A DNA stretch of 64,000 nt from Drechslerella dactyloides (taxonomy: Eukaryota; Ascomycota; Orbiliomycetes; Orbiliales; Orbiliaceae). The notes under the pieces are model-generated. The model saw only the letters and a list, made by a program, of their open reading frames with translations. It did not search any database and was not told where the DNA came from. Shown piece by piece: positions 1-11,835 of this stretch. Both the position numbers and the translations under genes were made by a program. The DNA is taken from assembly GCA_020064725.1 (NCBI GenBank), contig JAGTWJ010000003.1:868001-932000 (forward strand). Direction: 5' to 3'. How positions within the stretch are numbered: position 1 is the first letter of the stretch; each line of letters starts with the position of its first letter.

Positions 1-2656
1 ACCATCGATACTAATTCTCTGGATCTTCAAATGTTTGCAAATGGAGGTCCATAATCTCATTCCGACTTCTTGATTGAATACATCCAACACATTTTTGTCC
101 GTGCTGCCGACTAGGAGTTTGGTGTGCGATCCCACGAGATCGATGACTTTGCGGGCCGCTTCACTTGGGCCGATGTCCGGAGTCAAACAGTCTCCTGTTA
201 TTCCAGGATTGTAGTCCGTCGGCTTTTGTGTTTTCGCAAACACGTAGTCGACTTCTTTGATCAGGACATCAATGCCGGTATTCAGACCGGCAGCGACTCT
301 CTCATCCAGCATCTGCTCGAATCTCTTCTTCTCCTTCAGCGCGGGATTCAGGAAATCGTGCCTATCGCTTAGCCGATGCGCTACCAGCTCTTGTTCGTAG
401 AAGACGTCCAACATCTGCTGGATCAGATCTCCGACATTGACGAGCTCCATGAACTGCACGAGTGGCTTCACTATGACTTGGTCGTCTTCGTCTGCGGTCG
501 ACAGCTCGCGCGGGTTGTATTGCGAGAGATGATTGACAGCTTTATCAAAGCCAGATCTCACGTGACGTTGACCCAGAGTTTGGATCAGCGAAATGAAGAT
601 TTGTTCGCATTGCTCCTTCCTGTAAATGACAATTAGTATCCAAACCAGAATTGTATGTAGCGGAGGTGGTTTCGACTGTGATGTAGACTTACGCTTCTTC
701 TCCAATCTGCCCGCCAAATCTCACAAAGCAAGCAGCTCGTTCCAATGCTGCCTTCGCTTTGTGCACGAGGTCCAGCGCAAGCTCGATACTGAATAATGTC
801 CGGATGCCCTCCATACGACTGTTGAGGATTGCGGCCTTGGCCGCCAATTCGCTTGTCGGAGCGGGTTGGGGCGATAGTGTCGCACTTCCATTTGGCGTCA
901 CTGCGTCTCCATTCGTGTGTTCATCCGGTGTTTCTGAAGGAACCGGGAACGGGTTCTCCGCTGGAGTATCGGTGATTGCTGGTGTTGGCTGCACCTTCGG
1001 CTTAGCGAAGGGAAATGTGATATTAATCGGCTTCATAGGCGGCAACGTGATAGCATTCACAGGCGTCAATATGACCTTTTTGAATGACGCCAAGAAGTCA
1101 ACCTTGTCTGCCTGCCGATTTACATTGCTCATGTAAAATGATTCCGTGGCCGTATATTCATCGGTGATCTAAAGACACCATTAGTCATGGTCTTTCAGGA
1201 TGCCAGCTGTCCCGTAGGCCATACCTTCTTCTCCCAAGATTCTACTTCCTGTTCGCAGAGACGCTTGAAATGATCCAACTCTTCTTGCAAATACAGATCA
1301 TAGTGAGGCTCGAATATCCTGATCACCATTTTTGTCATGTCATCTGCAAAAGCGGCTTGGGATCCTTTGGCTGGCTTGATCGACTTTGAGAAATGGAGAA
1401 CGCTGACGTAAATCTCCGTGACGGATAAGAGATACGATTCAATATCTCGATCATGCAATTCTTCCAATAGAGGGGTGACGTATTCGCCAATGACATCTTC
1501 GCCGATGCGTTCCAAGAACGGTTTCATAACGTCTACGCTGGCGGGGAATATCCTGTCGATTATCTCGGACTGTTCATTGACTGCCGTGCTTAACTTCTTG
1601 AAGAATTCCCGCGCTGGCTCTAATGTCATATCTGCAGAATGTAGGTTGCTAACCTAGTCAGCCGAGATTCCGTGCATCTGAGAGTGGATTTGGAACATAC
1701 TTGAAGCAATCCATTGGGTTGCCTAGCCTTTCCCGTTCGAACATGAGGTAGTGCTTCGCTACGAACAGGTCTATCGCTCCTTGTCCTCCGTTCAAGAGTA
1801 TCAAAACATTTGCATATCGCTTCATTCGGCCGTCGTAATCCGATGCCTCGTAGCCGCTGAGTGCTCATCAGAATGGCAACTTCCACCAGATCCTTAGAGT
1901 GTATGCAACTCACCCTTCAAACTCCCTCAAGACAGCATTCTCGAATATGCTGGTCATACTATTCAGCCGGTCCGATCTCTCAGCCCATCCAAGCGAGCTG
2001 TCGCTCTCACTGAAGACTTTAAGCTGCCTCAGCATGACCGCTTGATCCTCCGGATTGCGATAGCGGCGAAACAACACCGGGTCCGTATGGCTCCTCGCAC
2101 TGACAAGATCGATGTAATATTGCCATAGCGCACCGTAGACCCTGCCGTACTCTTGTCTCGCGAAGCCTCTGGCAGACCTTACATCCGACAGGACCGTTAG
2201 TGTCGAATCAGCTGTGTCCACGCCCAGCAACTGTTGCTCCTGCTTTGCCACAGGCGGCTTAGGGCTCAACGCCATGAGATCAACCTCTTGCGCCAGCTTG
2301 CCTGCGGTGTCTATTTCTCCATTCGCCTTCGCATGCTGTTCGTCGACATCGAATAGAGTTGCGCCCATGCTGATCCGGTTCGGGGGCTCTCCTCGACCCG
2401 GTGAACCGGCCCTCCTCCTCCTTTCTTCTTCCGCGAGCCTCGCCTGCGTCATGCGCTTCTTCTTCAAGGCATCCTCAAACCGCTTGCGTGCCTCTCCCTC
2501 GTTCCAGACGCCCATGGCGACGAGCTTGTTTACCCATCTGCTATCGTCGTACGCGATCTCCTTAAGTTTCTTCGACGCGCGGGCGCACCGCATGAGGGTA
2601 GATACCGGGGCATAATCGAGGATCGTGGCGACGATTTCTATGTCGTCCATGAGCAA
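1..2656 (-). CDS. rcy1: Recyclin-1: F-box protein with Sec10-like domain (partial, 3' end outside window)
   Basis: Five exons can be joined in frame: 2656-1914, 1856-1701, 1648-1225, 1168-693 and 619 to the left edge, giving 806 residues with no stop reached. The N-terminus (MDDIEIVATILDYAP, then RCARASKKLKEIAYDDSRW) fits an F-box. It is followed by a low-complexity charged stretch and then a long helical region of the exocyst Sec10/recyclin type (for example YDGRMKRYANVLILLNGG). In yeast and fission yeast, recyclin (Rcy1/Pof6) is an F-box protein for endocytic recycling and late secretion; it binds Skp1 and sits at sites of polarised growth. Rcy1 relatives are about 840-900 residues, so only a short tail is missing. 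The start could be Met 2656 or Met 2650. The family assignment comes from domain order and motif recall, not a search. Confidence 0.85.
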
Positions 2657-3374
2657 TTGTCAGCTAGATTGTTCGCGACCTGCACGATCCTGTTTGACAT
2701 CTGAGGGGGTACAGACCAAGCGGGAGGATCGGAAGAGGCTTTACGACGAGCCGTGTTGATTGCAGTGACGCCGGCAGACTTGTTCGATTAGAGCCTGGAA
2801 ATGGCGGTGGCAGTGAAGGCGGCCGGCCGCCGCCACCGTGACCTTCCATCGCGCAAATGAGGATATTGTGATCCGAACCTTCAGGTCAGCGGCTGGCGGG
2901 GTTGAGGGGTTATCGACGTAGAGCAGAGAAAGGTGATCATTCTTTATATCTGAGCTCAAGGCCGCTGGTCCTGGCCTGGGCAGGGTTTGAAAGGGGTGTA
3001 TCGCGAGCGAAGCAGTGGTGGAGGGGCCGGGGGGCAGCTGCAGGTTCCGGAGACGGTTGTTTCGGGGTCAGCTTGAGCCGGCATAGAATGTGTTGCCGAT
3101 GATGTCCGTTCGTCCCGCCTGGCAACGTGCTCGATTGGGCGGCCTTCATGATTGGATGATTCTTGCATGCAGCACGCGAGGTAACGGAGCATGGCATGGG
3201 CATATGCATAGAGGACGATTTATAGTGTACAAATACATGGCTTGTGCTATAGGATAAACGACGGCGATGCTAGTTCTGCCCAGGAATTCCAATACAGTAA
3301 CGAGTAATGATATGCCCGCACCGAAACGATGCTTCCAAGATATACCGACTCCACTTCTACAAACCCAGCTCCTT
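2657..3374. other. Intergenic: upstream of rcy1, downstream of big1
   Basis: About 0.7 kb with no supportable gene. It holds the promoter side of the recyclin gene and the 3' side of big1, both minus-strand. Only short overlapping frames are present in both directions, with no recognisable protein motifs. Confidence 0.6.
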
Positions 3375-4556
3375 CTACCTGTGTTTCTTGGTGTCGCTTG
3401 CCGTCGTTTCCTTCTCGAAAGCTATTCAAAGGAGTCAGTACAGTCTCAAAAAATTGCGAATGTGAGGGGGCGGGGGTCATACAGGCATAGGACACTTTAA
3501 TCGAGCTCAAAGCACTGAGTCCAACGCTAACAATATACGCAAGTAGCAACGAGAGCAAAATTGACCAGACCAGTACTGTAAGACATATTAATTAGTTTAT
3601 GCATATTCAATCAAGTGCGGAGGTGATCACAAACTTGGTGTGACGAATTGATATCTCGACAGCACTCCGCCAACAGTGTCATCATCATCCTCGGGTTGGA
3701 CATCTTGCACATCTCGGGCAAGAATGCTCTGGTGAGTCACGAAGCTCTCATGCTTCTGAGGCTCGGGCTGCTTCTCGGGTACTAGAAGCCCTGGGTCGCC
3801 GACCGGAGTCGAGACGTAGATGACGGTGTACTTGGCGGTAGGCATCATGGAGATCAGGGCGGACAAGAAATGGTCTAGCGAATTCAATGTTAGAATACCA
3901 CACTAGTATTAAAAGCCGCTTCGATTATCGTACCATTCTGTGTGTGTCCTTTCTTCCTCGCTTCGCTGTGGATAGGTAGAACAGGGAAGTCGAGCTTGAT
4001 GACCTGTGCTGTCGAGTTCTCCTCGAAGCTATTGAACGAGCTTGCTATTCATCCTGTCAGCAAGACACACCACACTCCCGAGTTCCGTCCGGAGGGTTCC
4101 ATACTGCTAGCGTCTACCGTCACCGTATGAGCCTGGCACTTGGCCTTCACAAAGTCCTCAACCACATTCAGATCGACATATCCCACTGCATCCATCACGC
4201 TCCGAAACCGATCCGTCTCCGCAAACTTCCGAATTTGAGGAGCGCTCCTCGGATCCTTAAAGTCGGTCTCGTGTGCCCCCGGCTGGAGGATGAGTATGTA
4301 TGCGTCGGAGGTGCATTGTGAGACCGTGGATTTGACAGCGTCTAAGAATTGCTCCGCAGTTCCGAAGGTCTGGTACTTTTCTAGTTGTAGGCTGTGTGGT
4401 AATCTACGCTGGAAGTTAGATATGGAGTCCTATGTTGTGAAGGGGGGTATTATGGAGTCCGTACCTCTCTGTGGAGTACAGGAAGAGTGGTGACGTATCG
4501 GCAAAGGCGGAAACCAGCGGTGCCAGTGCCGCGGACCAGAGAAGACCCGTCCTCAT
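3375..4556 (-). CDS. big1: Big1-like ER membrane protein (cell-wall beta-1,6-glucan / V-ATPase S1-type fold)
   Basis: Six exons join in frame to 293 residues: 4556-4465, 4403-4105, 4044-3934, 3874-3635, 3575-3483 and 3421-3375. The protein begins with a signal peptide (MRTGLLWSAALAPLVSAFA), followed by DTSPLFLYSTE. It has a luminal domain (KYQTFGTAEQFLDAVKSTVS, LDFPVLP), one C-terminal membrane helix (ILLSLLLAYIVSVGLSALSS), the SYASFEKE end and a terminal KKHR, a canonical KKxx ER-retrieval signal. Length and layout match fungal Big1 proteins, ER type I membrane proteins needed for cell-wall beta-1,6-glucan and related to the Ac45/Voa1 V-ATPase factors. It is transcribed divergently from erd1 across about 620 nt. 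The start is chosen because it gives a clean signal peptide; a longer overlapping frame up to 4993 looks non-coding. Confidence 0.88.
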
Positions 4557-5175
4557 GTTCGCGACCAGGGTATATCGGTGATTTGGTTTCTCGCGTCCCG
4601 TATCCTATCGTGTGTCTCTCACGTCGGCCCTGCTGTAGATATTGGAGATATGTCCTGGGACGCCGGGGCCGGAATGGTTGGAGGTTGGGCAGCGTTTGCT
4701 TTGGCGATGATGTCGATGCGGCCAGCCACGTCCGGCGCAGACAGGGGCCGCAAACTGCCAAGCGCGCTCCCTTGAACGCACCAGCCCAGACACCAACATC
4801 GAGCGGAACACGGAACGCCGGAGCATTTGGCCCCTTGCGAGATCTTTAAACTCTGGGACTCCCACAGTACGCCATACAGTCGTCGATTCCGCTCAGTATC
4901 CCACACCCCAATATCAGGTATCACGCTATTACGTGGCCACGACGATATAAGTACTCGCCTGTTCTTACTCGCGCCTGTTGTCGTTCGCGCCATTGGGTGG
5001 CGCTGAGCTTAGGAATTTGTCCACGTAATCACCCTTGGGACTTGCGCACACGACCATCCATGGATACTCGATAGGCGGCAATAACTACTCGCTACTTCCT
5101 CGAAACAAGAGCATCCAACCTCGACACCGGAAACCCGCCTTGATGGAAGTTTTGAAGCCAGAAGGAGGCTGAAAG
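4557..5175. promoter_or_regulatory. Divergent promoter region between big1 and erd1
   Basis: About 620 nt separate the two divergent start codons, so both promoters must lie here. I see no clear TATA box or known operator. A minus-strand open frame at 4993-4619 lies here but has no protein-like features and would place an extra reading frame in the big1 leader. Confidence 0.5.
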
Positions 5176-6623
5176 ATGGCAGATGCAGACGACTTTGCAG
5201 AACTCGAGCTACAGGATAGCCATCTTCTGCTATGGTTTCCCCTACCATACAGAGTCCTCAGCCTCATCATAGCTGGTACTTACCTCCCCATTACCCCTGT
5301 GCCAGCTCCGTCACGTTATGTATAGTTACTAATGTTGAACTTAGGTGTCTGGGCATGGGGACTCAACCTACAATACCTCTATAGCCTGCGGATCGATGTC
5401 GCGGGCCTGATCAAGTACAATCGCCATTCACCCGATGTACCGCTCCACACTTCGGTGTACAAGGTGGCCGGTGTGCTCAGCGCCCTGCTCGCCGTCAACC
5501 TTGTCATATTCTGGCGTTACACATCAATGGACTTGGAATCGGTGAAGAAATGGGAGATGCTACCTGGGCTGCTGCTGCTAGGCATTCTGATCATCCTGGC
5601 TCTGCCGTTCAACTTCCTGCATAAGGCTGGTCGATACAGGTTTCTCAGGTAAAGATATATGCAATGCACACCATGCCTGCTGCTGCCATCTTTCTAACGC
5701 CAATTGCGACCTACAGGAACCTTCGCCGCATCTCCCTCGGATACATCGACCGTGACCAGCGATTCTCCGACCTCCTACTCGCTGATGTGATGACCTCCTA
5801 TGCCAAGGTGCTCGGCGACCTCTGGATCTGCAGCTGTATGTTCTTCTCAGGGATGTCGTCCACATCTGCACCAGAACGGCAGTGCGGTGGTGGCTTCATG
5901 CTACCCATAATCATCGCCCTCCCATCCGCCATCCGCCTCCGACAATGCCTTATCGAGTACGGACGGATGTCCGGGCGTCCCGCATCTGAGAGGAAACCGC
6001 ATCTATACAACTCCTTGAAATACGCCAGTGCTTTCCCAGTCATCATCTTCAGTGCAATACAGAAGGATGCCGATGCTGGCACGTCAGGATTGACTGGCGA
6101 GGTGGCGCTCTATCGATTCTGGTACGATTCATTCCAACTACTCTGGATTTGGGGAAGCTGGGCTAATTGATCGTGCAGGTTGCTATCCGTCTTTGTGAAC
6201 TCTTTCTTTTCCTTCTACTGGGACGTAGCCCGAGACTGGGATTTGACTCTGTTCGCGTCGAGTCGGTCCAACCCCGAGTACCCTTTCGGGCTGCGGCAAA
6301 CCATGATATTCCCAGTCCCTAGCGTTTACTACGCAGCCATATTTCTAGACTTTCTCTTAAGGTGCATACCAACATGACCCAAACATACAGTATCAGATTG
6401 CTAACCGAACTACAGATTAACATGGTCTCTGAAGCTCTCCCCGCATCTCGACCGATACGGTGACCTTGAAGGCGGCATCTTCCTCCTCCAGTTCCTAGAA
6501 ATTTTCCGCCGGTGGCTGTGGATTTTCTTCCGGGTTGAGACTGAGTGGATACGAACCGAGGGCAACAGGACCGGCGGCGACATCCTGCTCGGAGAATACC
6601 CGTACAAAAGCGATTCGGATTAA
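5176..6623 (+). CDS. erd1: EXS-domain protein, Erd1 type (Golgi; retention of ER proteins, phosphate export)
   Basis: Five exons (5176-5275, 5345-5648, 5717-6121, 6179-6361, 6416-6623) give 399 residues in an unbroken frame. The protein is polytopic, with hydrophobic segments such as LLLLGILIILALPFNFL and MLPIIIALPSAIRLRQCLIE. It carries signatures of the EXS family: the SDLLLADVMTSYAKVLGD region, LRQCLIEYGR, LLSVFVNSFFSFYWDVARDW (typical FSFYWDVxxDW) and an RRWLWIFFRVETEW C-terminus. Yeast Erd1 (362 residues) is a Golgi membrane protein needed to retain ER luminal proteins and for Golgi glycosylation and phosphate recycling. The larger Xpr1/Syg1 relatives carry an SPX domain, which is absent here, supporting Erd1. 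It is divergent from big1; both products act in the early secretory pathway. Confidence 0.9.
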
Positions 6624-7140
6624 TAAGCTCGTGAATACAACCATCGGTCAATGCATCAGCAGACTTCTTTACAGGTCAATCTAGCGACGTCTGGTTTACG
6701 GGGCACTGTCGGTAATCAGCGTGTGTTTTTGGAGGGTTGTGTCTATCGTTGGGAGTATAGCCTATAGCCTTGAAGTTCTTGCTTCACTTTCTTGTGTATA
6801 GTTGCTTTGCTTAAATGTACTATAGCCTTGGTTCGTGGGAATGCTCCACATGGAGTATATATAATATGGTAATTAATGCACTGAAACGCTATCTCCCGTA
6901 CATTGGGTATCCTATTTTTACCATATACACTTTATGTGCGACGCTCAAATGGTCCAAGTATAATACCTTCAATATCCTCGCTCAGGTATGATCCTCGTCT
7001 CGTAAACCAGCCCAACCACCTTTTGCCTGCGAAGCAGGCCGCCGGAGGCGTGGCTTGCGAGACAAGTATGATCCTACAATTCACACTTTCCAATCGTGCG
7101 GCCAGTGATTCCCCACAGCATGCACGTCGTCAATAGTCGA
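6624..7140. other. Convergent intergenic region erd1 / rrp17
   Basis: About 0.5 kb between the converging ends of erd1 (+) and the Rrp17 gene (-). AT-rich, with TATA-like runs near 6855. It presumably holds both 3' UTRs; no gene is seen. Confidence 0.6.
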
Positions 7141-7939
7141 TCACTTTGCCTTCCTGTCCGCTTTCTTCCTACCCCTCCGCGCCTTCTCTTTCATCCGGTC
7201 CTCTTTTCTCTCCGCTTTTGACAGATACCGAAACTTCTTCTTCTTCGCCTTCGGTTTCCGCTCCTTCTCCTTTGTCTTCTTATCAGTATCTCCCCCTTTC
7301 CTTTCGCTATTTGCCTCGTCCCCAACCCCGTCTTCCGGTTTGTCTTCTGCGGATTCTTCGTCGCTCTCGTCGTCGATAGTCGTGACTGTCACGGTTGTGT
7401 ATTTCTCCTCGTCGACAAATTCCGATTGCTCGTTGAGGTTTGTCGCGCTCGCCTGTGCATCTTCGCCATCGAGGCCTTCCCATGCGCTGCTATCGCTGTC
7501 TTCCTCGTCGTCGTTGTCATCGCTTTTTCTGTCGAGTCCTAAGCTTTGGTTCACGGCCTCTACATGCCGCCTCAGCTCCTCTTTTCTCGCTTCTCTGATC
7601 TATATCGTATTCGCAATAACTCCCGTCAGTTGATCTGTCCAACAGAATCCGCCGCTAATGGACACCAGCGGCGCGGACATGTAGTTGGAAGCAGGTATAT
7701 CGGCGTTATAGTACCTTCCGCCGCTCTTCGATGCGTTCTTCCCGCCCCCGCTTCTCCGCCTCCTCCTGCGCGGCCTTTATCCGCGCGAGCTTCCGCTTGT
7801 GAAAACCTGTAAGGTACTCGTGTCGCGCAGTGCGGTCGAACGTGATCTCGTCGATCTGTGAACTATCGCGCTTCCTCTTTTTCGACCGCGCCGATGGCGG
7901 GGGGGCTGGGGCCGCCGGTTTGGCGTACGGTTTCGGCAT
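7141..7939 (-). CDS. rrp17: Rrp17/Nol12-family rRNA-processing protein
   Basis: Two exons (7939-7715 and 7599-7141) encode 227 residues. The N-terminal part has the Nol12/Nop25 signature: ITFDRTARHEYLTGFHKRK followed by a highly charged helix (IKAAQEEAEKRGREERIEER), then IREARKEELRRHVEAVN. The C-terminal half is acidic and ends in Lys/Arg-rich segments (KKKKFRYLSKAERK) that look like nucleolar localisation signals. In yeast, Rrp17 is a nuclear 5'-3' exonuclease that trims the 5' ends of 5.8S and 25S rRNA. Length agrees with yeast Rrp17 (235 residues). The start is Met 7939 (MPKPYAKPAAP); the frame remains open upstream to 8119, but those 60 codons lack family features. Confidence 0.88.
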
Positions 7940-8449
7940 TGGGTGGTATCGCCGGATGGGCAGTATCGGCCGTTCGGTGCGCACGCAACGGAGGCGGGAG
8001 GTTGGTGGATCGAGAGCGGTGGAGTTGGACGTTTCGTTGTGCGACAGAACGACTTGAACTCGCTTGAAGGGTTTTAAGCCGCCGTCCTTCGTGCCGCATC
8101 GGCTTGGCATGCGGCACACACGAAAGTATCGCAGAACAAGCTATGGAGCACGAATGTTAAACCTACTTCGATTTCATCCTGGCTAATGATATTAATGATA
8201 ACCGAACAAAGTATACTAGTAAGAACTCCGATGGCCTAGTCGACGATGCCAAAGTCGACAGCGTCGCTGCCATCCAATATAAACCCTATAACCTATTCTA
8301 CACGAAAAGTAGAAAAAAAAAAAAAAAAGAGGAGCAAAAGAGAAACGGATGCTGGAAACCACCGCATATGTAAAGCATGACTCCAGAGGTAATCCCACAT
8401 CATATACATGTCGAGAGAAAAGCAAACTGACGGTCTAGCGGCCGCATAC
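7940..8449. other. Intergenic: upstream of rrp17, downstream of hel2
   Basis: About 0.5 kb between two minus-strand genes. It includes a run of about 16 adenines near 8313-8328 on the plus strand (poly-T on the transcribed sense) and otherwise shows nothing recognisable. Confidence 0.55.
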
Positions 8450-10975
8450 TCAGCCCCACTGTATTATCGTCTGCTTTTTCTTTCCCTTGCCTTTAGTCTT
8501 CACGCCCTCCCCTTCGACATCGTCAACTCCATTCCCACCAGATCCGCTCGGACCTCCCCAGACGCTAGTCGGGGCAACGCCCTCATTCTTCCTTGGAACA
8601 GGCGGATGCTTCGGCGCGACCTTGGGCAAGCTTGGGAAGTCCATCTTACTGACAACTCCTCCAGCTCTCGAAGGTCTCGCCGCACCTGATGAAGAACCTG
8701 CTTGGCCCTGACTACGGACCGCAGATAACCACGGCGCGCTCCCAGCAGCTGGCGCTTTGCCTTTGCCCTTCCCTGCAGCCGTAACTGCAGAGGTACCAAG
8801 TCCGACTCTGGCCCCACCACCATTGATGTTCGCGAGACTCCCAGCACCGGTAGAGATTGTATTGCTCGTGACTGACGACCATGGACTTGCCCCGGCGTGC
8901 AAGTTCCTGCTCGTCGCAGACTTCAGTTTGAGGACTCTTGCAGCGGAGGTAGATCCTCCAGCAGCACTGGTGCTCCCTGGCATCGGCGGATAGTCCTCAT
9001 TGACGCTCTTCCATTCATTCCAGGCTTCTAGGAGTGACCGCCGTTTTTCTTCCTTGTCAAAAAGTTCGCTAAGTTCTCGCAGCAGCGTCGCCAAATCAGT
9101 TGCGCGGACATCGAAGAGTACCCAGAAGGCCTCAATCAGATCCCTCGATGACATCTGCTCGGCGTTGTAATTCGAGATGTATCTTTTGAACTTTTCCAGT
9201 TTAGAGTTGTCATTGTTAGCTAGACGCGTAGCCCGACTGATAACGGCTTCGTGTTTCTGAGCGGTCGATGTCGAGACATTGGCCGGAACGGCTGCAGGTC
9301 TCGCCGGGGCTGGCTCCGGTGGTGTGGATATGCTTAATGAACCGAGAGCCGGAAACGAGTCACCAGCGTTGCCGGCCGCCGGTTCGCTAAACTCTCGGGG
9401 TCCGGATCGCACTGGTTGGGACTCTTGCGTACTCTCAGGCCGCGTGAGCTGTCTACTAAACTGCCTCGGCGGTATCGACGAGTTCGCACTCTGGACGTAG
9501 AGCGTCCCTCGGCCCGGTGGAGCGCCAGGACCGGGCGCAGGTCGAGCAGGTGGTTGGGGTGGTGGTTCCGGTGATTGGTTGTCTCTACGGTTGTCTCTAT
9601 GGGCTCTGCCACCTCTGCCTCTGTTGGACGGTCCACCAGCGCTGCTGCCATGCCCGCGAGCATCTGGGAACGACGCCATGTCGACTCGCCGCATGTCTTT
9701 CAACGCGCCCTTTGATAAGCTCCCAGGATGTTCCTCGATCAAATGTGCCTTCAGATCCATTTCGCTTCCAAAGACGATAAACTTCTTCTCCAGACACTCT
9801 GGGTCCGTGCATCGATAGTGTTCGGAGATGAAATGCTGCTCGAGGGCCTCCCAGTTGATGAAATACTGCGGTCGTCGACCACCATTGTTTCGATCACAGA
9901 TAAAACATCGTTCGTGCGCCTCTTTGCAGTGAGCATAGAGCTCGTCGTCGCCGTAGAATCGCTTATGACAGAATTGACACTCCGGGTGGCCCTTAAAACC
10001 CGATTGATCTTCCGCTCCGGGGACATCATCGCCGTGCCGCTCATGTTTCTTCAACGCTGGGTATGTAAACAGAGTATGCTCGTGCGTGAAAACCTTCTTG
10101 AATCTCGAACAGAGATCGCTATTTGATTGTTAGCAGCCATGGTCTGCCTTCCATTCTGCGAGGGATGGGTATCTTACCAGAGAAATAGCTTGTGCGTGTT
10201 CTTCACATGGCGATGTAAATCTGGCCATCCCAGACACGCAACGTCGCAGCTCGGCTCCGGGCAGTTATACCGAAGCAGAACCAAGGTATCCTCACGAATT
10301 TGCTTCGCTTCATATTTGATTCCTAGTGGATCATCCTGTGCCGCGATATCACCTGCCGTGTATTCCTCGTATGTTTTCGTTGGATTTGTGGTGAAGATGA
10401 CAAAGTCAGAATTCGTCTAACAGGAAGGATAGTTAGCATCACCGAGATGGTTTTCAGAGGCGTCCAAATAGGCTCAGGGGATAACTCACGCGACAATGGG
10501 GGCATTGCTTTGTCTTATAAAGTGCTCTCATCCTCAGCGAGCAAATATGACATGTCATATGGTTACACGGGGCAATTGAATGGTATTGTATCGGGTTTGC
10601 GCAAATGAAGCAAATCTCCTCATTTTCGCTATCGGTAGGAGACGCTGCATCTTTCGAATCGTTCGCGGCAGTATCCGGCGGTGGGGCTTCCGCTGTCGTG
10701 TCGAGAGGCTGTGGTTGTGGCGGTTGATTGGAAGGTTGCTGGCCTCGAGGTTGAGCGCCTCCGCGACCGCCCCGGCCTCTATACCCACTGCCGCCTCGTC
10801 CACGTCGTGACTCTTGGTCAATCGGTGCACCGTCATCGGTTAAGGGTGTGTTTGTGAGGTTGCCGTTTCCTCGGCCCCGTCGATTGCCGCCTCTACCGCG
10901 ACTCCGGGGTGCTCCTCCTCGGTTCCCTCGCTCGGGGCGCTGAGTGTCGCTCGGCATCGCAGGTTGATCAGCCAT
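8450..10975 (-). CDS. hel2: RING E3 ubiquitin ligase Hel2/ZNF598 (ribosome quality control)
   Basis: Three exons (10975-10490, 10416-10178, 10118-8450) give 797 residues. An RGG-rich N-terminus is followed by a C3HC4 RING at about residues 122-161: C122, C125, C137, H139, C142, C145, C158, C161 (FICANPIQYHSIAPCNHMTC). Next come the family's conserved segment after the RING (DDPLGIKYEAKQIREDTLVL) and several C2H2-type fingers (CPEPSCDVACLGWPDLHRH, CQFCHKRFYGDDELYAH, CFICDRNN...YFINWEALEQHF). The C-terminus is long and low-complexity. Hel2/ZNF598 recognises collided ribosomes and ubiquitinates small-subunit proteins to trigger ribosome-associated quality control and no-go decay. Finger order and length match fungal Hel2. 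The gene sits between two other minus-strand genes. Confidence 0.93.
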
Positions 10976-11835
10976 TGTATGGAGGGTATCGAGACTGATA
11001 GAGCAGTGAAGGTTTTCGGATAGAAGGAAAGTAAAGGGATGGCTGCGTAGCAGGTATCTTGAGAGAGAGCTGTTCCGTTCGATGCTTGGTGATGAAAGGT
11101 GCGATGATTGACGTTCAACGAGCAGGATGGAGATATATTAGAGCTTATTGATCAAAGAAAGCGGGGAGGCGGTAAAAATGTGACAGATGATGAATAATTC
11201 GTAGTGTCAGGAACGGATCGAGTCATAGATTGATGCAAGGCTGCCAGGTGGTTTACTAGAAGAGGGAAGGTGCGAAGGGTTGATGTCGGCTTAACGATAA
11301 GGTCAGCGTGCGTGGGGTGAATGTGAGTGTGAGTCGAAGCGAAAGTTTTGGCCATTGGCGCACTTGTGGCTTTTGATGTGCGCCCCGCGTTTGCCCACTC
11401 ATGACTGCCGATTGCAAAAGAAACCCACGGGTAGCTTCCCGAAGAAACGATGTCCGTATTAATCAGAAGTAGCCGGATTGGAAGACAAATTATATAGTAT
11501 TCTGCTAAAATGTACATGTACACATCCGTATACATCACCTGCGCACCCGTTATTCTACGAAAGGAGAAACTTTAGAGAAAGAGGGACATCCGGATTATTC
11601 ATTACAGTATAATTTTGCCCAGCCAAGCAATGCACCTTAACACCTGCGAATAGCGACTATATCGGCAAAGGCGCCAGTGGGTTAAAAACAAAGGCACGGA
11701 GAAAGGAGGACAAGCGGCCGTGTGGATCATCCAAAGTTACGTCGTATCAAATCATAACTCACCGCCTCAAACCGAAGAGGGGGGTTCCAGTACCGTCAGA
11801 GCCTAGTACGTCATCAGTTTTCACTACAGATTAGA
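10976..11835. other. Intergenic: upstream of hel2, downstream of SWIB gene
   Basis: About 0.86 kb, presumably the hel2 promoter and the SWIB gene 3' UTR. A minus-strand open frame at 11538-11152 has no protein-like features. No repeats or motifs stand out. Confidence 0.55.

Noticed and set aside
4619..4993. 124-codon minus-strand frame upstream of big1
   Set aside because: Composition is not protein-like and it overlaps the big1 signal-peptide exon region in another frame; the Big1 start is well supported by its signal peptide.
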